From contig NZ_PXNS01000004.1 in NCBI RefSeq assembly GCF_003045775.1, positions 62,001 to 126,000 on the forward strand: a stretch of 64,000 bases of DNA. Direction: 5' to 3'. A program made the translations under genes and the position numbers. The notes below the pieces were generated by a model that worked only from the letters and a program-made list of their open reading frames with translations, was not told the DNA's origin and did not search any database. Below are positions 49,520 to 59,767 of this stretch, piece by piece (position 1 is the first letter of the stretch; each line of letters starts with the position of its first letter). Source of the DNA: Halomonas litopenaei. Lineage in GTDB: Bacteria; Pseudomonadota; Gammaproteobacteria; Pseudomonadales; Halomonadaceae.

Positions 49520-51081
49520 AGATTCCCGGCCACACCGCGGTGGGCATGCCCGGCAAGCGGCGCACTCGAGAGGGCCCCTGGGCCTGGTTGGCAGCGGCCT
49601 CGGTGGCGCTGTCGCTGATCATGCTGGGGGCCTTGCTGGTGCTGTTGAGCGTCAAGGGCCTGTCCAATTTCTGGCCAGCGACGGTCCACCAGTTGACCCT
49701 GAAGAGCGGTGAGACGGTGATAGGGGTTCCCCTGGCGACCCGCGAACTACCCTCCGGGCAGGGGCTGGAGCGGCGCTATCTGACCGCCAATCGTGATGAC
49801 GGCGGTGGCATCTGGCGGTGGCTCGCCAATGACCAGATCACCGAAGACACCACGCCGGAGGATCTGGTGGTGCTGGAGCGGCGCCACTGGGGCACCTTTC
49901 TGGGGCGTCTGGTGGCCTTGCAGTCAGGTGATCAGCGCTTGACCGGTCCGGATGCCTGGACGGTGCTCGAGTCCCGGCTGAAGGAGATCAATGCCCTGCG
50001 CGACGAACGTCGGCGTCTGACCCACGACGAGATATTACCGCTGATCCGCAGCATGGAAGACCAGGATGGCCACCGCTCGGAGGATCGACGTCTGGCCGAC
50101 CTGCAGCGCCGGGCCAGTGAGCTTCAGCAGCGCATGCAGGGTGACCTGGTGGTGCTCGAGAATGGTCAGGGGCGTCGTCAGGAACAAGCCCTTGCCGAGA
50201 CACTCGAGGCCTGGCGCCCCAACGCCATGGCCTGGCATGAAAAACTCGGCCACTGGGTGCGGGAGCTGTGGCAGTTTCTGTCCCAGGGGCCACGCGACGC
50301 CAATACCGCTGGTGGCGTCTGGCCGGCGATCTTCGGCACCATCCTGATGGTGCTGTTGATGTCGATTCTGGTAACGCCCTTTGGGGTGCTGGCGGCGGTC
50401 TACCTCAATGAGGTCGCCCACCAGGGGCGATTGACCCGACTGGTCCGGATCGGCGTGCGCAATCTGGCCGGGGTGCCGTCCATCGTCTACGGCGTGTTCG
50501 GCCTGGGGGTCTTCGTCTATGGCATCGGCGGCAGCATCGATCGCTGGTTCTTCGAATCGACGCTGCCCTCGCCGACCTTCGGCACCGGCGGACTGCTGTG
50601 GGCCTCGCTGACCCTGGCGCTGTTGACCTTGCCGGTGGTGATCGTGGCCACCGAAGAAGGTCTGTCGCGGATCCCGCTGCACCAGCGTGAAGGCGCCCTG
50701 GCGCTTGGGGCCACGCGCTTCGAGACCTTGACGCGGGTGGTGCTGCCGATGGCCACGCCGGCGATGCTGACCGGCCTGATCCTGGCGGTGGCCCGGGCCG
50801 CCGGCGAGGTGGCGCCGCTGATGCTGGTCGGGGTCGCCAAGCTGGCGCCGCAGGTGCCGCTGGACGGGGAGTTCCCCTTCCTCCACCTTGAAAGGAAGTT
50901 CATGCACCTGGGGTATCACATCTATGACGCGGCCTTTCACTCCAGCGATGTCCAGGCGGCGATGCCGCTGGTGTATGCCACAGCGCTATTGCTGGTCACG
51001 GTGATTCTGGTGCTTAACCTGACTGCAATATTCATGCGTCACTATTTGCGTAAGCGTCATGGTGCCCCGGTGCGCCGATGA
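49516..51081 (+). CDS. pstA: PstA, phosphate ABC transporter permease
   Basis: A 521-aa permease. One helix near the N-terminus (about 25-52) is followed by a large soluble, probably periplasmic region (about 55-250) with a helical, charged part ([18 protein letters not shown]) and then the permease core: [38 protein letters not shown] loop [21 protein letters not shown], and [14 protein letters not shown]. The long extracytoplasmic domain is typical of pseudomonad/halomonad PstA. Overlaps pstC and pstB by 4 nt each, so translation is coupled. Confidence 0.94.
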   Translation: MKIPGHTAVGMPGKRRTREGPWAWLAAASVALSLIMLGALLVLLSVKGLSNFWPATVHQLTLKSGETVIGVPLATRELPSGQGLERRYLTANRDDGGGIWRWLANDQITEDTTPEDLVVLERRHWGTFLGRLVALQSGDQRLTGPDAWTVLESRLKEINALRDERRRLTHDEILPLIRSMEDQDGHRSEDRRLADLQRRASELQQRMQGDLVVLENGQGRRQEQALAETLEAWRPNAMAWHEKLGHWVRELWQFLSQGPRDANTAGGVWPAIFGTILMVLLMSILVTPFGVLAAVYLNEVAHQGRLTRLVRIGVRNLAGVPSIVYGVFGLGVFVYGIGGSIDRWFFESTLPSPTFGTGGLLWASLTLALLTLPVVIVATEEGLSRIPLHQREGALALGATRFETLTRVVLPMATPAMLTGLILAVARAAGEVAPLMLVGVAKLAPQVPLDGEFPFLHLERKFMHLGYHIYDAAFHSSDVQAAMPLVYATALLLVTVILVLNLTAIFMRHYLRKRHGAPVRR

Positions 51082-51941
51082 TGCAGGGAGAGGCAATGTC
51101 CATCGATGGCGAGCTGCCCAAGCGTCAGCTGGCCCAGGCAAGACTGGGAAATCGACGCGGGGCGGTCATGGAGTTTTCCGCGGCCGATACCTGCCTGGAT
51201 ATCCAGGGTTTGACCCTGGCCTATGGCGGCAAGACGGCGCTCAAGGATCTGACCCTGCGCATTCCACGCCATCGGGTCACGGCCTTTATCGGGCCGTCGG
51301 GCTGCGGCAAGTCGACGCTGTTGCGCGCCTTGAATCGTCTGCACGACCTTAATGAGGACGTCAGTCGTCACGGCCAGATTCATCTGGACGGCCACGATAT
51401 CCATGACCCCAGGGTGGCGGTGGCCGAGCTCAGGCGTCGGGTGGGCATGGTGTTTCAGGCACCGAACCCCTTCCCCATGTCTATCTACGACAACGTCGCC
51501 TTTGGCCTGCGTCTGCAGGGAGGCTTGAGCAAGCGCCGCATCGACGATGTGGTCGAATGGGCACTGAAGTCGGCGGCGCTGTGGGACGAGGTCAAGGGGC
51601 GTCTACGGGCGTCGGCCTGGTCGCTCTCGGGAGGCCAGCAGCAGCGTCTGGTCATCGCCCGGACCCTGGCGGTGGAACCCGAGGTGCTGTTGCTCGACGA
51701 GCCGGCCTCGGCCCTGGATCCGATCTCGACGCTGAAGATCGAGGAGCTGATTCGCACACTCAAGCCGCATCTGACCCTGGTGCTGGTGACCCACAACATG
51801 CAGCAGGCGGCGCGGGTGTCGGACTATACGGCGTTTTTGCACAACGGTGAGCTGGTGGAGTACGGCCCGACCGACACCCTGTTCACGCATCCGCGCCTGA
51901 GGCGCACCGAAAACTACATCACTGGACGCATGGTGGGCTAG
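51078..51941 (+). CDS. pstB: PstB, phosphate ABC transporter ATPase
   Basis: A 287-aa ATPase. Walker [24 protein letters not shown]-loop [20 protein letters not shown], signature [16 protein letters not shown], Walker [16 protein letters not shown] and H-loop [17 protein letters not shown] are the standard PstB set. About 40 residues precede the conserved core; the start may be the first ATG (51078, overlapping pstA) or ATG 51096. Followed 32 nt later by phoU. Confidence 0.97.
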   Translation: MMQGEAMSIDGELPKRQLAQARLGNRRGAVMEFSAADTCLDIQGLTLAYGGKTALKDLTLRIPRHRVTAFIGPSGCGKSTLLRALNRLHDLNEDVSRHGQIHLDGHDIHDPRVAVAELRRRVGMVFQAPNPFPMSIYDNVAFGLRLQGGLSKRRIDDVVEWALKSAALWDEVKGRLRASAWSLSGGQQQRLVIARTLAVEPEVLLLDEPASALDPISTLKIEELIRTLKPHLTLVLVTHNMQQAARVSDYTAFLHNGELVEYGPTDTLFTHPRLRRTENYITGRMVG

Positions 51942-51973
51942 CGTCCCGTCCCATGCTTCTTCAGGAGACCTTC

Positions 51974-52708
51974 ATGGATATCACCAGCGATACCCACAGC
52001 CAGCACATCTCGAGGCAGTTCAATCATGAGCTCGAGGAACTCAAGACCCACCTGATGGCCATGGGTGGCCTGGTGGAAAAGCAGGTGCAGGATGCCGTCA
52101 GTTCGTTGCTCGACGCCGACTCTGCACTGGCCTCTCGTGTGGTCGACAACGACCGCGCGGTCAATGACATGCAGGTCAAGATCGACGACGAGTGCACCCG
52201 CGTGCTGGCACGCCGTCAGCCGGCGGCCTCTGACCTGCGACTGGTACTGGCGGTGATTCGTGCGGCGTCGGATCTCGAGCGTATCGGTGATGAGGCCAGC
52301 AAGATCGCGCGCAACGCCATCGAACTGGTCGACGGCAACAACGGCACCCGCGGCTTCGTCGAGGTGCGCAATATCAGCGAGCACGTGCGCCACATGATGC
52401 GTGACGCCCTGACCTCCTTCGCGCGTTTCGACACCGAGCTGGCGATGCAGGTGGTGCAGGAAGACGAGCGGGTCGACAGCGAGTACCAGAGCGCCATGCG
52501 TTCGCTGATGACCTTCATGATGGAAGATGCGCGTTCGATCTCTCCGGTACTGGGCATCATGTGGATCCTGCGCGCGCTGGAGCGTGTCGGCGATCACGCC
52601 AACAACCTGGCCGAGTACGTCATCTATCTGGTCAAGGGCCTTGATATCCGTCACATCGCCCCTGACGACCTCAACCAGGAACTGCTCGACGACAGCAGCA
52701 CGTCTTGA
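51974..52708 (+). CDS. phoU: PhoU, phosphate signalling regulator
   Basis: A 244-aa protein of two three-helix PhoU repeats. Each carries the metal-binding ExxxD motif (for example VDNDRAVNDMQVKIDDEC and DEASKIARNAIEL; second repeat ERVGDHANNLAEYVIYLVKG). It links Pst transport to PhoR, keeping it off when phosphate is ample. The ATG at 51974 follows AGGAGA. Last gene of pstCAB-phoU. Confidence 0.96.
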   Translation: MDITSDTHSQHISRQFNHELEELKTHLMAMGGLVEKQVQDAVSSLLDADSALASRVVDNDRAVNDMQVKIDDECTRVLARRQPAASDLRLVLAVIRAASDLERIGDEASKIARNAIELVDGNNGTRGFVEVRNISEHVRHMMRDALTSFARFDTELAMQVVQEDERVDSEYQSAMRSLMTFMMEDARSISPVLGIMWILRALERVGDHANNLAEYVIYLVKGLDIRHIAPDDLNQELLDDSSTS

Positions 52709-52770
52709 CCTCGACGCCCTGAGCGGCGTCAATAGGCCGGCCCCGTCAGGGTCGTTGCCTGCACTCTGAG

Positions 52771-52802
52771 CATCGGGCCATCGTCGAGACGATGGCCCGA
52801 TG
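52771..52802 (+). terminator. Terminator of the pst operon
   Basis: A 15-bp inverted repeat CATCGGGCCATCGTC / GACGATGGCCCGATG with a minimal loop, about 62 nt after phoU. Followed by TCGTTGG rather than a T-run. Confidence 0.75.
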
Positions 52803-52847
52803 TCGTTGGGGCACTGTCATCTTCAGCCACTGCCAAGGATCGATGTC

Positions 52848-53576
52848 ATGCTGAATGCCCTCGAGGCGGTCCGCCGCGGAACCCGCCTGGTCTATAGCCA
52901 GGGCCTGCGTCGTTATGTGTTTCTTCCCATTCTGGTCAACCTGCTGGTCTACGCCGGCATGCTCAGCTACGTGCTCGGTGAGTTCGGTGGCTGGCTCGAT
53001 AGCTGGATGGCCATGGTGCCGAGCTGGCTGGAATGGCTCGACTGGCTGATCTGGCCGTTGTTTGTGGTCAGCCTCGGGCTGATCGTGTTCTTCAGCTTTA
53101 CCCTGGTTACCCACCTGATCGCCGCCCCCTTCTACGGCTTCCTGGCGGCCCGGGCCGAGGTCGAGCTGACCGGCCGCGAGCCCATCGACGACCGGGGCTG
53201 GCTCAAGACCGGTCTCGACGCCCTGGGCAGGGAGCTGTTGAAGCTGGCCTATATCCTGCCGCGCATGATCGGGCTGTTTATCCTGAGCTGGATTCCGGTG
53301 GTCAACCTGATCGCGCCGCTGTTGTGGGCGGCCTTCAGCGCCTGGGTCATGGCGATCACCTACCTCGACTACCCGATGGATAACAACAAGGTCAGCTTCG
53401 CCGATATGCGCAAGCGCCTGTCGGCGCGCTGGTGGCCGAGTCTCAGCTTCGGTGGCCTGGTGACCTTGATCACCTGGATCCCGCTGGCCAACCTGTTTCT
53501 GATCCCCGGGGCCGTGGCCGGCGCGGTGCTGATGTGGGATCAGCACTATCGGCAGTTGCCGGTGGTAAGGCGTTGA
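52848..53576 (+). CDS. cysZ: CysZ-type sulfate transporter (EI24 family)
   Basis: A 242-aa membrane protein with about four to six helices. GTRLVYSQGLRRYVFLPILVN, FTLVTHLIAAPFYGFLAARAE, ELLKLAYILPRMIGLFIL and MAITYLDYPMDNNKVSF are the conserved CysZ blocks; family members move sulfate into the cell for cysteine synthesis. AAGGA precedes the ATG at 52848. No other cys genes are near. Confidence 0.9.
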   Translation: MLNALEAVRRGTRLVYSQGLRRYVFLPILVNLLVYAGMLSYVLGEFGGWLDSWMAMVPSWLEWLDWLIWPLFVVSLGLIVFFSFTLVTHLIAAPFYGFLAARAEVELTGREPIDDRGWLKTGLDALGRELLKLAYILPRMIGLFILSWIPVVNLIAPLLWAAFSAWVMAITYLDYPMDNNKVSFADMRKRLSARWWPSLSFGGLVTLITWIPLANLFLIPGAVAGAVLMWDQHYRQLPVVRR

Positions 53577-53670
53577 TAGGCACTGTCGGCGCTGTTGTCG
53601 ATGGTTGTACGGCGTTGAGCATCGCTGTCGATGGACGTGCGGCGTCAAAAGGGGATAGCAGGGAGTGGCC

Positions 53671-54006
53671 ATGACAGCGCTGTTGCCAAGTCTTTTGCTC
53701 TATATCGCGGCGGCGCTGGCCGAGATCGCCGGCTGCTTTGCGGTGTGGCGCTGGTGGCGAGATGACGCCTCGGCATGGTGGCTGCTGCCCGCGGTGGCGA
53801 GTCTGGTGGCCTTCGCCTGGCTGCTCAGTCAGATCGATGCCGACTACGCCGGGCGTGCCTTTGCCGCTTACGGGGGCGTCTACATCGTGGCGTCGCTGGG
53901 CTGGCTGTGGTGGGTCGAGCAGCGCCTGCCGGATCGCTGGGACCTGATCGGGGGAGTGCTGTGTCTGGTGGGTGCCGCGGTCATCCTGCTGGGGCCCAGG
54001 AGCTGA
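53671..54006 (+). CDS. YnfA-family (UPF0060) small membrane protein
   Basis: A 111-aa protein with four predicted helices. [21 protein letters not shown] at the N-terminus, the central [18 protein letters not shown] and the terminal [20 protein letters not shown] match UPF0060/YnfA, related to small multidrug resistance proteins. Cargo unknown. GGGAG lies 5 nt upstream of the ATG; a GTG two codons earlier is possible. Confidence 0.92.
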   Translation: MTALLPSLLLYIAAALAEIAGCFAVWRWWRDDASAWWLLPAVASLVAFAWLLSQIDADYAGRAFAAYGGVYIVASLGWLWWVEQRLPDRWDLIGGVLCLVGAAVILLGPRS

Positions 54007-54040
54007 TGGGAGCACGCCCTGTTCGTCCTGGCGGGGCCTA

Positions 54041-54181
54041 GGCGCTGTCCGAAAAGTCGACGAGCGAAGGTTAGACAAGGCAAAAATCGGTGAGAAAGCG
54101 CAGTTTACGGGGTGTAAATGAGCATTTTGATCCGATTTTTAACGCCGTATTACCGAGCGCAGGCACTTTTCAGACAAGCCC
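54041..54181. mobile_element. 141-bp MITE-like palindromic element with TA duplication
   Basis: The ends are inverted: left GGCGCTGTCCGAAAAGT, right (reverse complement) GGGCTTGTCTGAAAAGT. Inner parts also pair (AAAAATCGG near 54082 with CCGATTTTT near 54132-54140), so the whole unit folds into one long hairpin. TA flanks both ends (54039-54040 and 54182-54183), the target duplication expected of IS630/mariner-type movement. No coding capacity. It lies between ynfA-type gene and phoR, its right edge inside the phoR stop codon. Confidence 0.82.
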
Positions 54182-55509
54182 TAGTGCACAGCGCCGGCGC
54201 GGCCGAGCGCTACCGGGTCGGCCGCTGCCAGCCGGCTCGAGGGAAAGATGCAGCGGAAGGTTGCGCCCTCGCCGAGCCGGGAGTCGATATCCAGGCGTGC
54301 CTCGTGGCGCAGCAGCACATGCTTGACGATGGCAAGCCCCAGGCCGGTACCACCGGTGGCGGTGCTGCGGCCCTTGTCGACCCGGTAGAAGCGTTCGGTA
54401 AGGCGTGGCAGGTGCCTCGGATCGATGCCTTCGCCGTCGTCTTCCACCTCGAGGCAGGCGCCTTCGCCGTAGGCACGCCAGCGTAGCGTGATATGGGCGC
54501 CGTCACCGGCGTAGCGCACCGCATTGAAGGCCAGGTTGGAGACCGCGCTGTGCATCTCCTTCTCGCTGCCGGTGAGACTGCGCGATTCTTCGACGACGAC
54601 CTCGATCTGCTGGCGGCCGCCTGACAATGCCTCGGCGTCGCGCTTGACCGCCTGCAGCAGGGTGGTGGGGTCGAGGCGAACGTGGTCGCTGCCGCCCTGG
54701 TCGTTCTCGAGTCGTGACAGCAGCAGCAGGTCGTTGACCAGATTCTGCATGCGGCGCGTCTGGCTCTGCATCTGGGCGACCCCCTTGCCCAGGCGCTCCG
54801 GCAGCATGCCGGCCATGTCGCTGTAGGTCTCCAGGTAGCCGGTGAGCACGGTCAACGGCGTGCGCAGCTCGTGGGAGACGTTGGCGACGAAGTCGCGGCG
54901 CATCTGTTCCAGGCGATGCAGACGGGTGATATCGCGGGCCATGACCAGGCGTTCATCGTCACCGTACAGGGTGATCTGGAACTGCAGGATCATGTTCTCG
55001 TCGATGGGGGAGGGCAGGCTCAGCGGTTCGCGGTAGTCACGGGCATTGAAGTAGCCGACGAAGCGCGGGTCGCGCAGCAGGTTGGTGATGTGCTGGCCGC
55101 GGTCCAGCGCCGGCTTCAGGCCGAGCATGCGCTCGGCAGAGCTGTTCCACCACTCCAGGTCGCCGTGGCGATCGAGCATCACCACGCTGTCGCGCATTGC
55201 CTCGGACGACTCCTGGATGCGCTGGAGGGTCGAGCGCAGGCGGCGCTGGGTGATCCGCTGGCCTTTCTGGTAGCGATAGAGGCGATCGAACAGCTCGCCC
55301 CACAGGCCACTGGCGGTGGGAGGTTCCTGCTGGGGGCGGTGGGTCAGCCAGTCGTGCATCGCGTGCAGGTTGCGCAGGTGATAGCTGAGCCCAAGCGCCA
55401 GGCCCAGGCCGATGCCTACGCTGGACAGCGAGAAGGGCCAGCCCAGCAAGGCGCCGAGACCCACCAGCACGGCCAGGCGCCAGACTTCTCGTCTCCACAG
55501 ACGACCCAC
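54181..55509 (-). CDS. phoR: PhoR, phosphate-sensing histidine kinase
   Basis: A 442-aa sensor kinase. Two N-terminal helices (about 8-45), a short linker, a PAS domain (about 95-195; SVVMLDRHGDLEWWNSSAE), the H-box FVANVSHELRTPLT with H213, and an ATPase domain with N-box (NAVRYAGDGAHI), DDGEGIDPRHLPRLTERFYR and GGTGLGLAIVKH. It phosphorylates PhoB at low phosphate. Start is GTG at 55509. The stop TAG lies at the junction with the MITE; without the insert the codon would still read TAG. Confidence 0.96.
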   Translation of the reverse strand: MGRLWRREVWRLAVLVGLGALLGWPFSLSSVGIGLGLALGLSYHLRNLHAMHDWLTHRPQQEPPTASGLWGELFDRLYRYQKGQRITQRRLRSTLQRIQESSEAMRDSVVMLDRHGDLEWWNSSAERMLGLKPALDRGQHITNLLRDPRFVGYFNARDYREPLSLPSPIDENMILQFQITLYGDDERLVMARDITRLHRLEQMRRDFVANVSHELRTPLTVLTGYLETYSDMAGMLPERLGKGVAQMQSQTRRMQNLVNDLLLLSRLENDQGGSDHVRLDPTTLLQAVKRDAEALSGGRQQIEVVVEESRSLTGSEKEMHSAVSNLAFNAVRYAGDGAHITLRWRAYGEGACLEVEDDGEGIDPRHLPRLTERFYRVDKGRSTATGGTGLGLAIVKHVLLRHEARLDIDSRLGEGATFRCIFPSSRLAAADPVALGRAGAVH

Positions 55510-55569
55510 GTCAGTTCTCGGCTCCGTTCACCTCATCCCTCCTGGTGCTGCGTTGCGTCGATGGCTCGC

Positions 55570-56259
55570 TCAGACCTTGGCCGAAAAGCGATAACCGGTA
55601 CCGCGTACGGTCTGGATCAGTTGCTGATGGGGTTCCCCCAGGGCCTTGCGCAGGCGGCGGATATGCACGTCGACGGTACGTTCTTCCACGTAGACGTTGC
55701 CACCCCAGACCTGATCGAGCAACTGGCCACGGGTGTAGGCGCGCTCCTGGTGGGTCATGAAGAACTGCAGCAGGCGATATTCGGTGGGGCCCATGTCCAG
55801 TGACTTGCCGTCGACGCTGACGCGATGGCTGACCGGGTCGAGCTTGAGGCCTTCCACCTCCACCGGGTCCTCGACGCCCCGCGGAGTGGCGCGTCGCAGC
55901 ACTGCCTTGAGTCGGGCTACCAGTTCTCGCGGCGAGAATGGCTTGGTGATGTAGTCGTCGGCGCCGGCTTCGAGGCCCTGGATCTTGTTGTCCTCCTCAC
56001 CCTTGGCGGTGAGCAGGATGATCGGCAGCTCTGCGGTGGTTTCCTCGCGCTTGAGCCGGCGGGCCAGTTCGATGCCGCTGGTACCCGGCATCATCCAGTC
56101 CAGCAGCAGCAGGTCTGGCTGGTCATCGACGATGATGGCGTGGGCGGCCTGAGCATTGTCCGCCTCGAGCACCCGGTAGTCGGCCATTTCCAGCGCCACC
56201 GCGATCATTTCGCGGATCGGGGCTTCGTCATCGACGATCAGTACGGTCTTGGCGGTCAT
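55570..56259 (-). CDS. phoB: PhoB, phosphate regulon response regulator
   Basis: A 229-aa OmpR/PhoB-type regulator. Receiver (about 1-122) with the acidic pair at 10-11 and phospho-acceptor D54 in [11 protein letters not shown]-containing [10 protein letters not shown] after the switch; winged-helix output (about 130-229; [34 protein letters not shown]). It binds Pho boxes such as those at 48250 and 56318. phoR starts 60 nt downstream on the same strand; both should be one transcript. Confidence 0.97.
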   Translation of the reverse strand: MTAKTVLIVDDEAPIREMIAVALEMADYRVLEADNAQAAHAIIVDDQPDLLLLDWMMPGTSGIELARRLKREETTAELPIILLTAKGEEDNKIQGLEAGADDYITKPFSPRELVARLKAVLRRATPRGVEDPVEVEGLKLDPVSHRVSVDGKSLDMGPTEYRLLQFFMTHQERAYTRGQLLDQVWGGNVYVEERTVDVHIRRLRKALGEPHQQLIQTVRGTGYRFSAKV

Positions 56260-56317
56260 CCCGGGAGCCTCTTGGTCAGGGTCTTACACTCGACGGTGAC
56301 AAATGACACCACGTCAA

Positions 56318-56337
56318 TGTGACAATTAGATGACATT
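56318..56337 (-). promoter_or_regulatory. Pho box upstream of phoB
   Basis: On the minus strand TGTCAT and TGTCAC start exactly 11 nt apart (…TGTCATCTAATTGTCACA…), matching the PhoB site consensus. It lies about 60 nt upstream of the phoB ATG. A further TGTCATTTGTCAC sequence lies closer to the gene (56296-56308). This fits positive autoregulation of phoBR. Confidence 0.85.
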
Positions 56338-56373
56338 GTATCCATTGTCGAGCGACCGAGACGGGCATTTCCC

Positions 56374-57267
56374 TCACCCGAGGGAGGGATAGAGGCTCAG
56401 TCCGAGTCCGGCGAACAGCAATAGGCCCGACCAGTGGTTGTTGAGAAAGGCCTGGAAGCAACGGTCGCGGTCACGGCTCTTGATCAGCCGCTGCTGGTGG
56501 ACAAAGGTCGCGCCCATGGCCAGCCAGCCGAGCCAGAAGAAGCCGCCCAGCGCCAGCAGGCTGCCGGCCCAGGCCAGCAGCCCCAGGGTGGCCAGCTGCA
56601 ATAGCGCAATGATCCGGGTATCCCAGCGACCGAACAGCACCGCGGTGGACTTGATGCCGATCTTGAGGTCGTCGTCGCGGTCGACCATGGCGTATTCGGT
56701 GTCGTAGGCCACCGTCCACAGCACGTTGGCGGTAAACAGCAGCCAGGCGACCATCGGGACTTCGCCGAGCACCGCGCCGAAGGCCATCGGAATGGCCCAG
56801 GAGAAGGCTGCGCCCAGCACCACCTGGGGGAAGTGGGTGTAGCGCTTCATGAAGGGATAGCTGGCGGCCAGCACCGCTCCGATCAACGACAGCCACACGG
56901 TAAAGCCGTTGGTCAGCCAGACCAGCGCGAAGGCCGATCCCAGCAGGCACACGAACAGCACCTTGGCCTCCCGCTCACTGATGCGGCCGGTGGCCAGCGG
57001 TCGGTTCTTGGTGCGTTTGACGTGGCCATCGAAGTGGCGATCGGCGTAGTCGTTGACCACGCAGCCCGCCGCCCGCATCAGGTAGACGCCGGCGACGAAG
57101 ATCAGCAGGGTGTCACGGCCCGGAATGCCCTCGGAGGCCACCCACAGCGCCCACAGGGTCGGCCACATCAACAGCCAGGTACCGATGGGGCGGTCCAGAC
57201 GCATCAGCGCCAGAAAGTCGGGAATTCGGTTCAGGTATCCAGGGGGACGCAGCAGCGAACGATCCAT
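56374..57267 (-). CDS. ubiA: UbiA, 4-hydroxybenzoate polyprenyltransferase
   Basis: A 297-aa membrane prenyltransferase, second step of ubiquinone synthesis. The first Asp-rich motif is NDYADRHFD (72-80), followed by [12 protein letters not shown]; the second is [16 protein letters not shown] (about 195-210). About eight or nine helices. The enzyme uses the product of UbiC, whose gene lies upstream on the same strand with 197 nt between. Confidence 0.97.
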   Translation of the reverse strand: MDRSLLRPPGYLNRIPDFLALMRLDRPIGTWLLMWPTLWALWVASEGIPGRDTLLIFVAGVYLMRAAGCVVNDYADRHFDGHVKRTKNRPLATGRISEREAKVLFVCLLGSAFALVWLTNGFTVWLSLIGAVLAASYPFMKRYTHFPQVVLGAAFSWAIPMAFGAVLGEVPMVAWLLFTANVLWTVAYDTEYAMVDRDDDLKIGIKSTAVLFGRWDTRIIALLQLATLGLLAWAGSLLALGGFFWLGWLAMGATFVHQQRLIKSRDRDRCFQAFLNNHWSGLLLFAGLGLSLYPSLG

Positions 57268-57464
57268 CGGTCTCTCTCATGCTCTGGCGCAGGTCAGGCG
57301 AAAATGAGGCGTTAGCCGGGCAACAGTCGCTCCTCGGAGAAACATCGCCGAGAAGCCTTGGCGCAGCCTAGCGCGAGCCGACCGCCATGACCAGCCAGGC
57401 GGCTCGCTCCGAAGGTGGCGACGGAAGGGCGATGGCGGGGTGACGGCCGGTGAGCGACAGCTAG

Positions 57465-58103
57465 TCAGCCGGTGGCAGAGGCCGACAGCGACAACGCCCG
57501 GCCCATGGCCGGCATAAAGCTCTCCTGCACCAGCAGCACCCAGCCGCTGTGACGAAATACCGAGCGGCGTTGCCACAGCCCGGCATAGCCGTGGATCGGC
57601 CTGGTGTTACGGCCGATCTGAATGGCGCTGCGCTCGAGATCGGGCTGGCGAAACAGCCAGCTGCCGAGAGAGGTCTCGCCGAGGCCTTCGAAGGGAGCGT
57701 CGTGACGCTCGACGATCGGTGCCACGCTGCGCGCCACCACCCAGGGCTCCTCGTCCACGCACAGGGCGACCTCGCGCAGCCAGGCCTGCTCGTCGCTGGC
57801 CAGACCCAGCACGTGGGCCTCGTCAGGCCACGGCAGGCCCTTGGCCTCCGCCAGCAGGCGTACGCGAAAGTGCCCGGCGCCTGCCGCCTCGATCAGGCGT
57901 TCGGTCAGGGAGTCCCGCGAGGCCAGCCAGGCGTGCCAGCCAGCGGGCACCTCGATGCCACCGGAGGCCAGCGACACCCAGCCGGGGTCGACGATATCGG
58001 CCGCGTCGGCATTCGGCGAAGAGGCTGTGGCTGGCGCGGGATTACCCGGTTCGGACCCCGAGCGCTCGATCTGGGAGCGGAATGTGGAAGGAAGCTGTGT
58101 CAT
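57465..58103 (-). CDS. ubiC: UbiC, chorismate lyase
   Basis: A 212-aa chorismate-pyruvate lyase that makes 4-hydroxybenzoate for ubiquinone. WLASRDSLTERLIEAA, the arginine in VARSVAPI, GETSLGSWLFRQPDL and WQRRSVFRHSGWVLLVQESFMP are the family blocks. The N-terminal ~35 residues are low-complexity (PAPATASSPNADAAD) and not conserved, so a later start is conceivable. Divergent from the rubredoxin reductase gene. Confidence 0.93.
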   Translation of the reverse strand: MTQLPSTFRSQIERSGSEPGNPAPATASSPNADAADIVDPGWVSLASGGIEVPAGWHAWLASRDSLTERLIEAAGAGHFRVRLLAEAKGLPWPDEAHVLGLASDEQAWLREVALCVDEEPWVVARSVAPIVERHDAPFEGLGETSLGSWLFRQPDLERSAIQIGRNTRPIHGYAGLWQRRSVFRHSGWVLLVQESFMPAMGRALSLSASATG

Positions 58104-58264
58104 GCGGCCTCGGCAGGGCTGTCGTCACCGGAGGGCGGTGCTCCGGTCGGTCGGCACATAGTGTACCATGTGGCCCAGCACTCACCCGCTGGTGTGGCCC
58201 CGTGCGGGCCGGCCCAGCTTCAACAGCGACCGCCCGGCGGTCGTCGGCAGAGTCGAAGGAAGCG

Positions 58265-59425
58265 ATGCAAGGACCCTTGACCATCATCGGTACCGGCATG
58301 GCGGGCATAGGCCTGGCACGCCAGGTGCGGGCGCTGGACGCCCACCGACCGATCACCCTGATCAGCGCCGACTCAGGCGATGACTATTCCAAACCGCTGC
58401 TGTCCACCGGCTTCGCCAAGGGCCTGGCGGCGGATCGGCTGGCCGCGCGCTCGGCGCTGGAACTGGCCGATCAACTGGGCGCGGTGGTACGTCCCCACAC
58501 CAGGGTCGATGCCATCGATCTGGCGTCGCGCACCCTGAGCCTGGGCCAGGAACGCCTGCCCTGGTCGGATCTGGTGATTGCCACCGGTGCCAGCCCCGTG
58601 GCGCCCTTCGAGATTCCCGATGCCCTGGCCGGACGGGTGTTCTCGATCAATGATCTCGACGACTATCGGCGTTTTTCGGCAGGCCTCGAGGCGCTGGGGC
58701 GCCCGGCTCGGGTGGCCATCGTCGGCCTCGGACTGGTCGGCTGTGAATTTGCCAACGATCTGCACGCCGGTGGTCATCGCGTCTGCCTGGTCGGCCCTGA
58801 ACCCTCGTTGCTGCCCAGGTTGCTGCCCCGGCGGTTGGGTCAGACCCTGAGCCAGGCCTTCATCGAGGCCGGCATCGACGTCATCCATGGCCGTCTGGTG
58901 AGCAGGCTCGAAGGTGCCGGTGGTGACATCGGTGTGCACCTCGATGACGGCCATGAGCTGGAGGCGGATATGGTGCTGGTGGCCACCGGTCTGAAGCCGC
59001 GCTCTCGGCTGGCGCGAGAGGCCGGTATCGCGACAGATAATGATGCCATCGCCGTCGATCGCTACCTTAAAAGCTCCGATCCTCGTGTTCATGCGCTGGG
59101 TGATGTGGCCTCGGTGGACGGTGTCAATGTCATGTACGTGCAGCCGCTGCAGGCTTCGGCCAAGGCGCTGGCTGCGACCCTGTGCGGTCGTCCCACCCAG
59201 GTGCGTTACGGGCCCTGGCCGGTGCTGGTCAAGACGCCGCTGCTGCCGGTGGTGGCGCTGCCGCCGATGAACGACAAGGTGCATTGGCGAATCGAGGCCG
59301 ACGGCGAGGATATCAGCGCCCTGGCCGAGGATGACGAAGGGCGTCTGCAGGGCTTTGCGTTGACGGGAAAATGCGTTCGTCGGAAAGTCGAACTGGCGCG
59401 GGCGGCACCGCCGTTGCTAGGCTAG
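58265..59425 (+). CDS. Rubredoxin-NAD(+) reductase-type FAD enzyme
   Basis: A 386-aa two-dinucleotide-fold flavoprotein. The FAD loop IIGTGMAGIGLARQ is at the N-terminus, the NAD loop AIVGLGLVGCEFAND near 155, and VHALGDVASVDG is the second FAD motif. MYVQPLQASAKALAATL and the C-terminal domain resemble the rubredoxin reductase of pseudomonads, in which it sits next to HU and ubiC as here. The ATG at 58265 gives a natural N-terminus; upstream in-frame sequence is the antisense of ubiC. No rubredoxin gene is in this window. Confidence 0.88.
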   Translation: MQGPLTIIGTGMAGIGLARQVRALDAHRPITLISADSGDDYSKPLLSTGFAKGLAADRLAARSALELADQLGAVVRPHTRVDAIDLASRTLSLGQERLPWSDLVIATGASPVAPFEIPDALAGRVFSINDLDDYRRFSAGLEALGRPARVAIVGLGLVGCEFANDLHAGGHRVCLVGPEPSLLPRLLPRRLGQTLSQAFIEAGIDVIHGRLVSRLEGAGGDIGVHLDDGHELEADMVLVATGLKPRSRLAREAGIATDNDAIAVDRYLKSSDPRVHALGDVASVDGVNVMYVQPLQASAKALAATLCGRPTQVRYGPWPVLVKTPLLPVVALPPMNDKVHWRIEADGEDISALAEDDEGRLQGFALTGKCVRRKVELARAAPPLLG

Positions 59426-59767
59426 GTTCGTCAACGGCGCGGGTTGTACGCGATACAGCCGTCGTTGAAGGTGCCACCGAGGCAGGGCAATTCTATCGGG
59501 GACGACCGCCACGACGTGTGGCTGGCCGGTGTCGTATCGCCGGTTTCGTACCGATGGAAGAGGCAAGGTCCCGTCGGCGGTGGCTCTCGCTAGTCGAAAG
59601 ACAGTCAGGAAGCGCTGAGCGCACCGTGATGTTCATCGTCGTGGTCAACGATCCTGTTGTCACGGCGCAGGGCCGGGGACTGCCCGTGTGGACACTCGGA
59701 CAGTGTTTCCATAACAATGATGCCGGTGTCACGGCACCGGAGTATCAAGCCAAACCAGGAGGGCTGT
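59426..59767. promoter_or_regulatory. Intergenic region before the HU gene
   Basis: 342 nt without a supported gene. TGGACA (59689-59694) and TAACAA (59712-59717), 17 nt apart, might be the HU promoter, though the -10 is weak. GGTGTCACGGCACC (59725-59738) can form a small hairpin in the leader. Confidence 0.35.
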
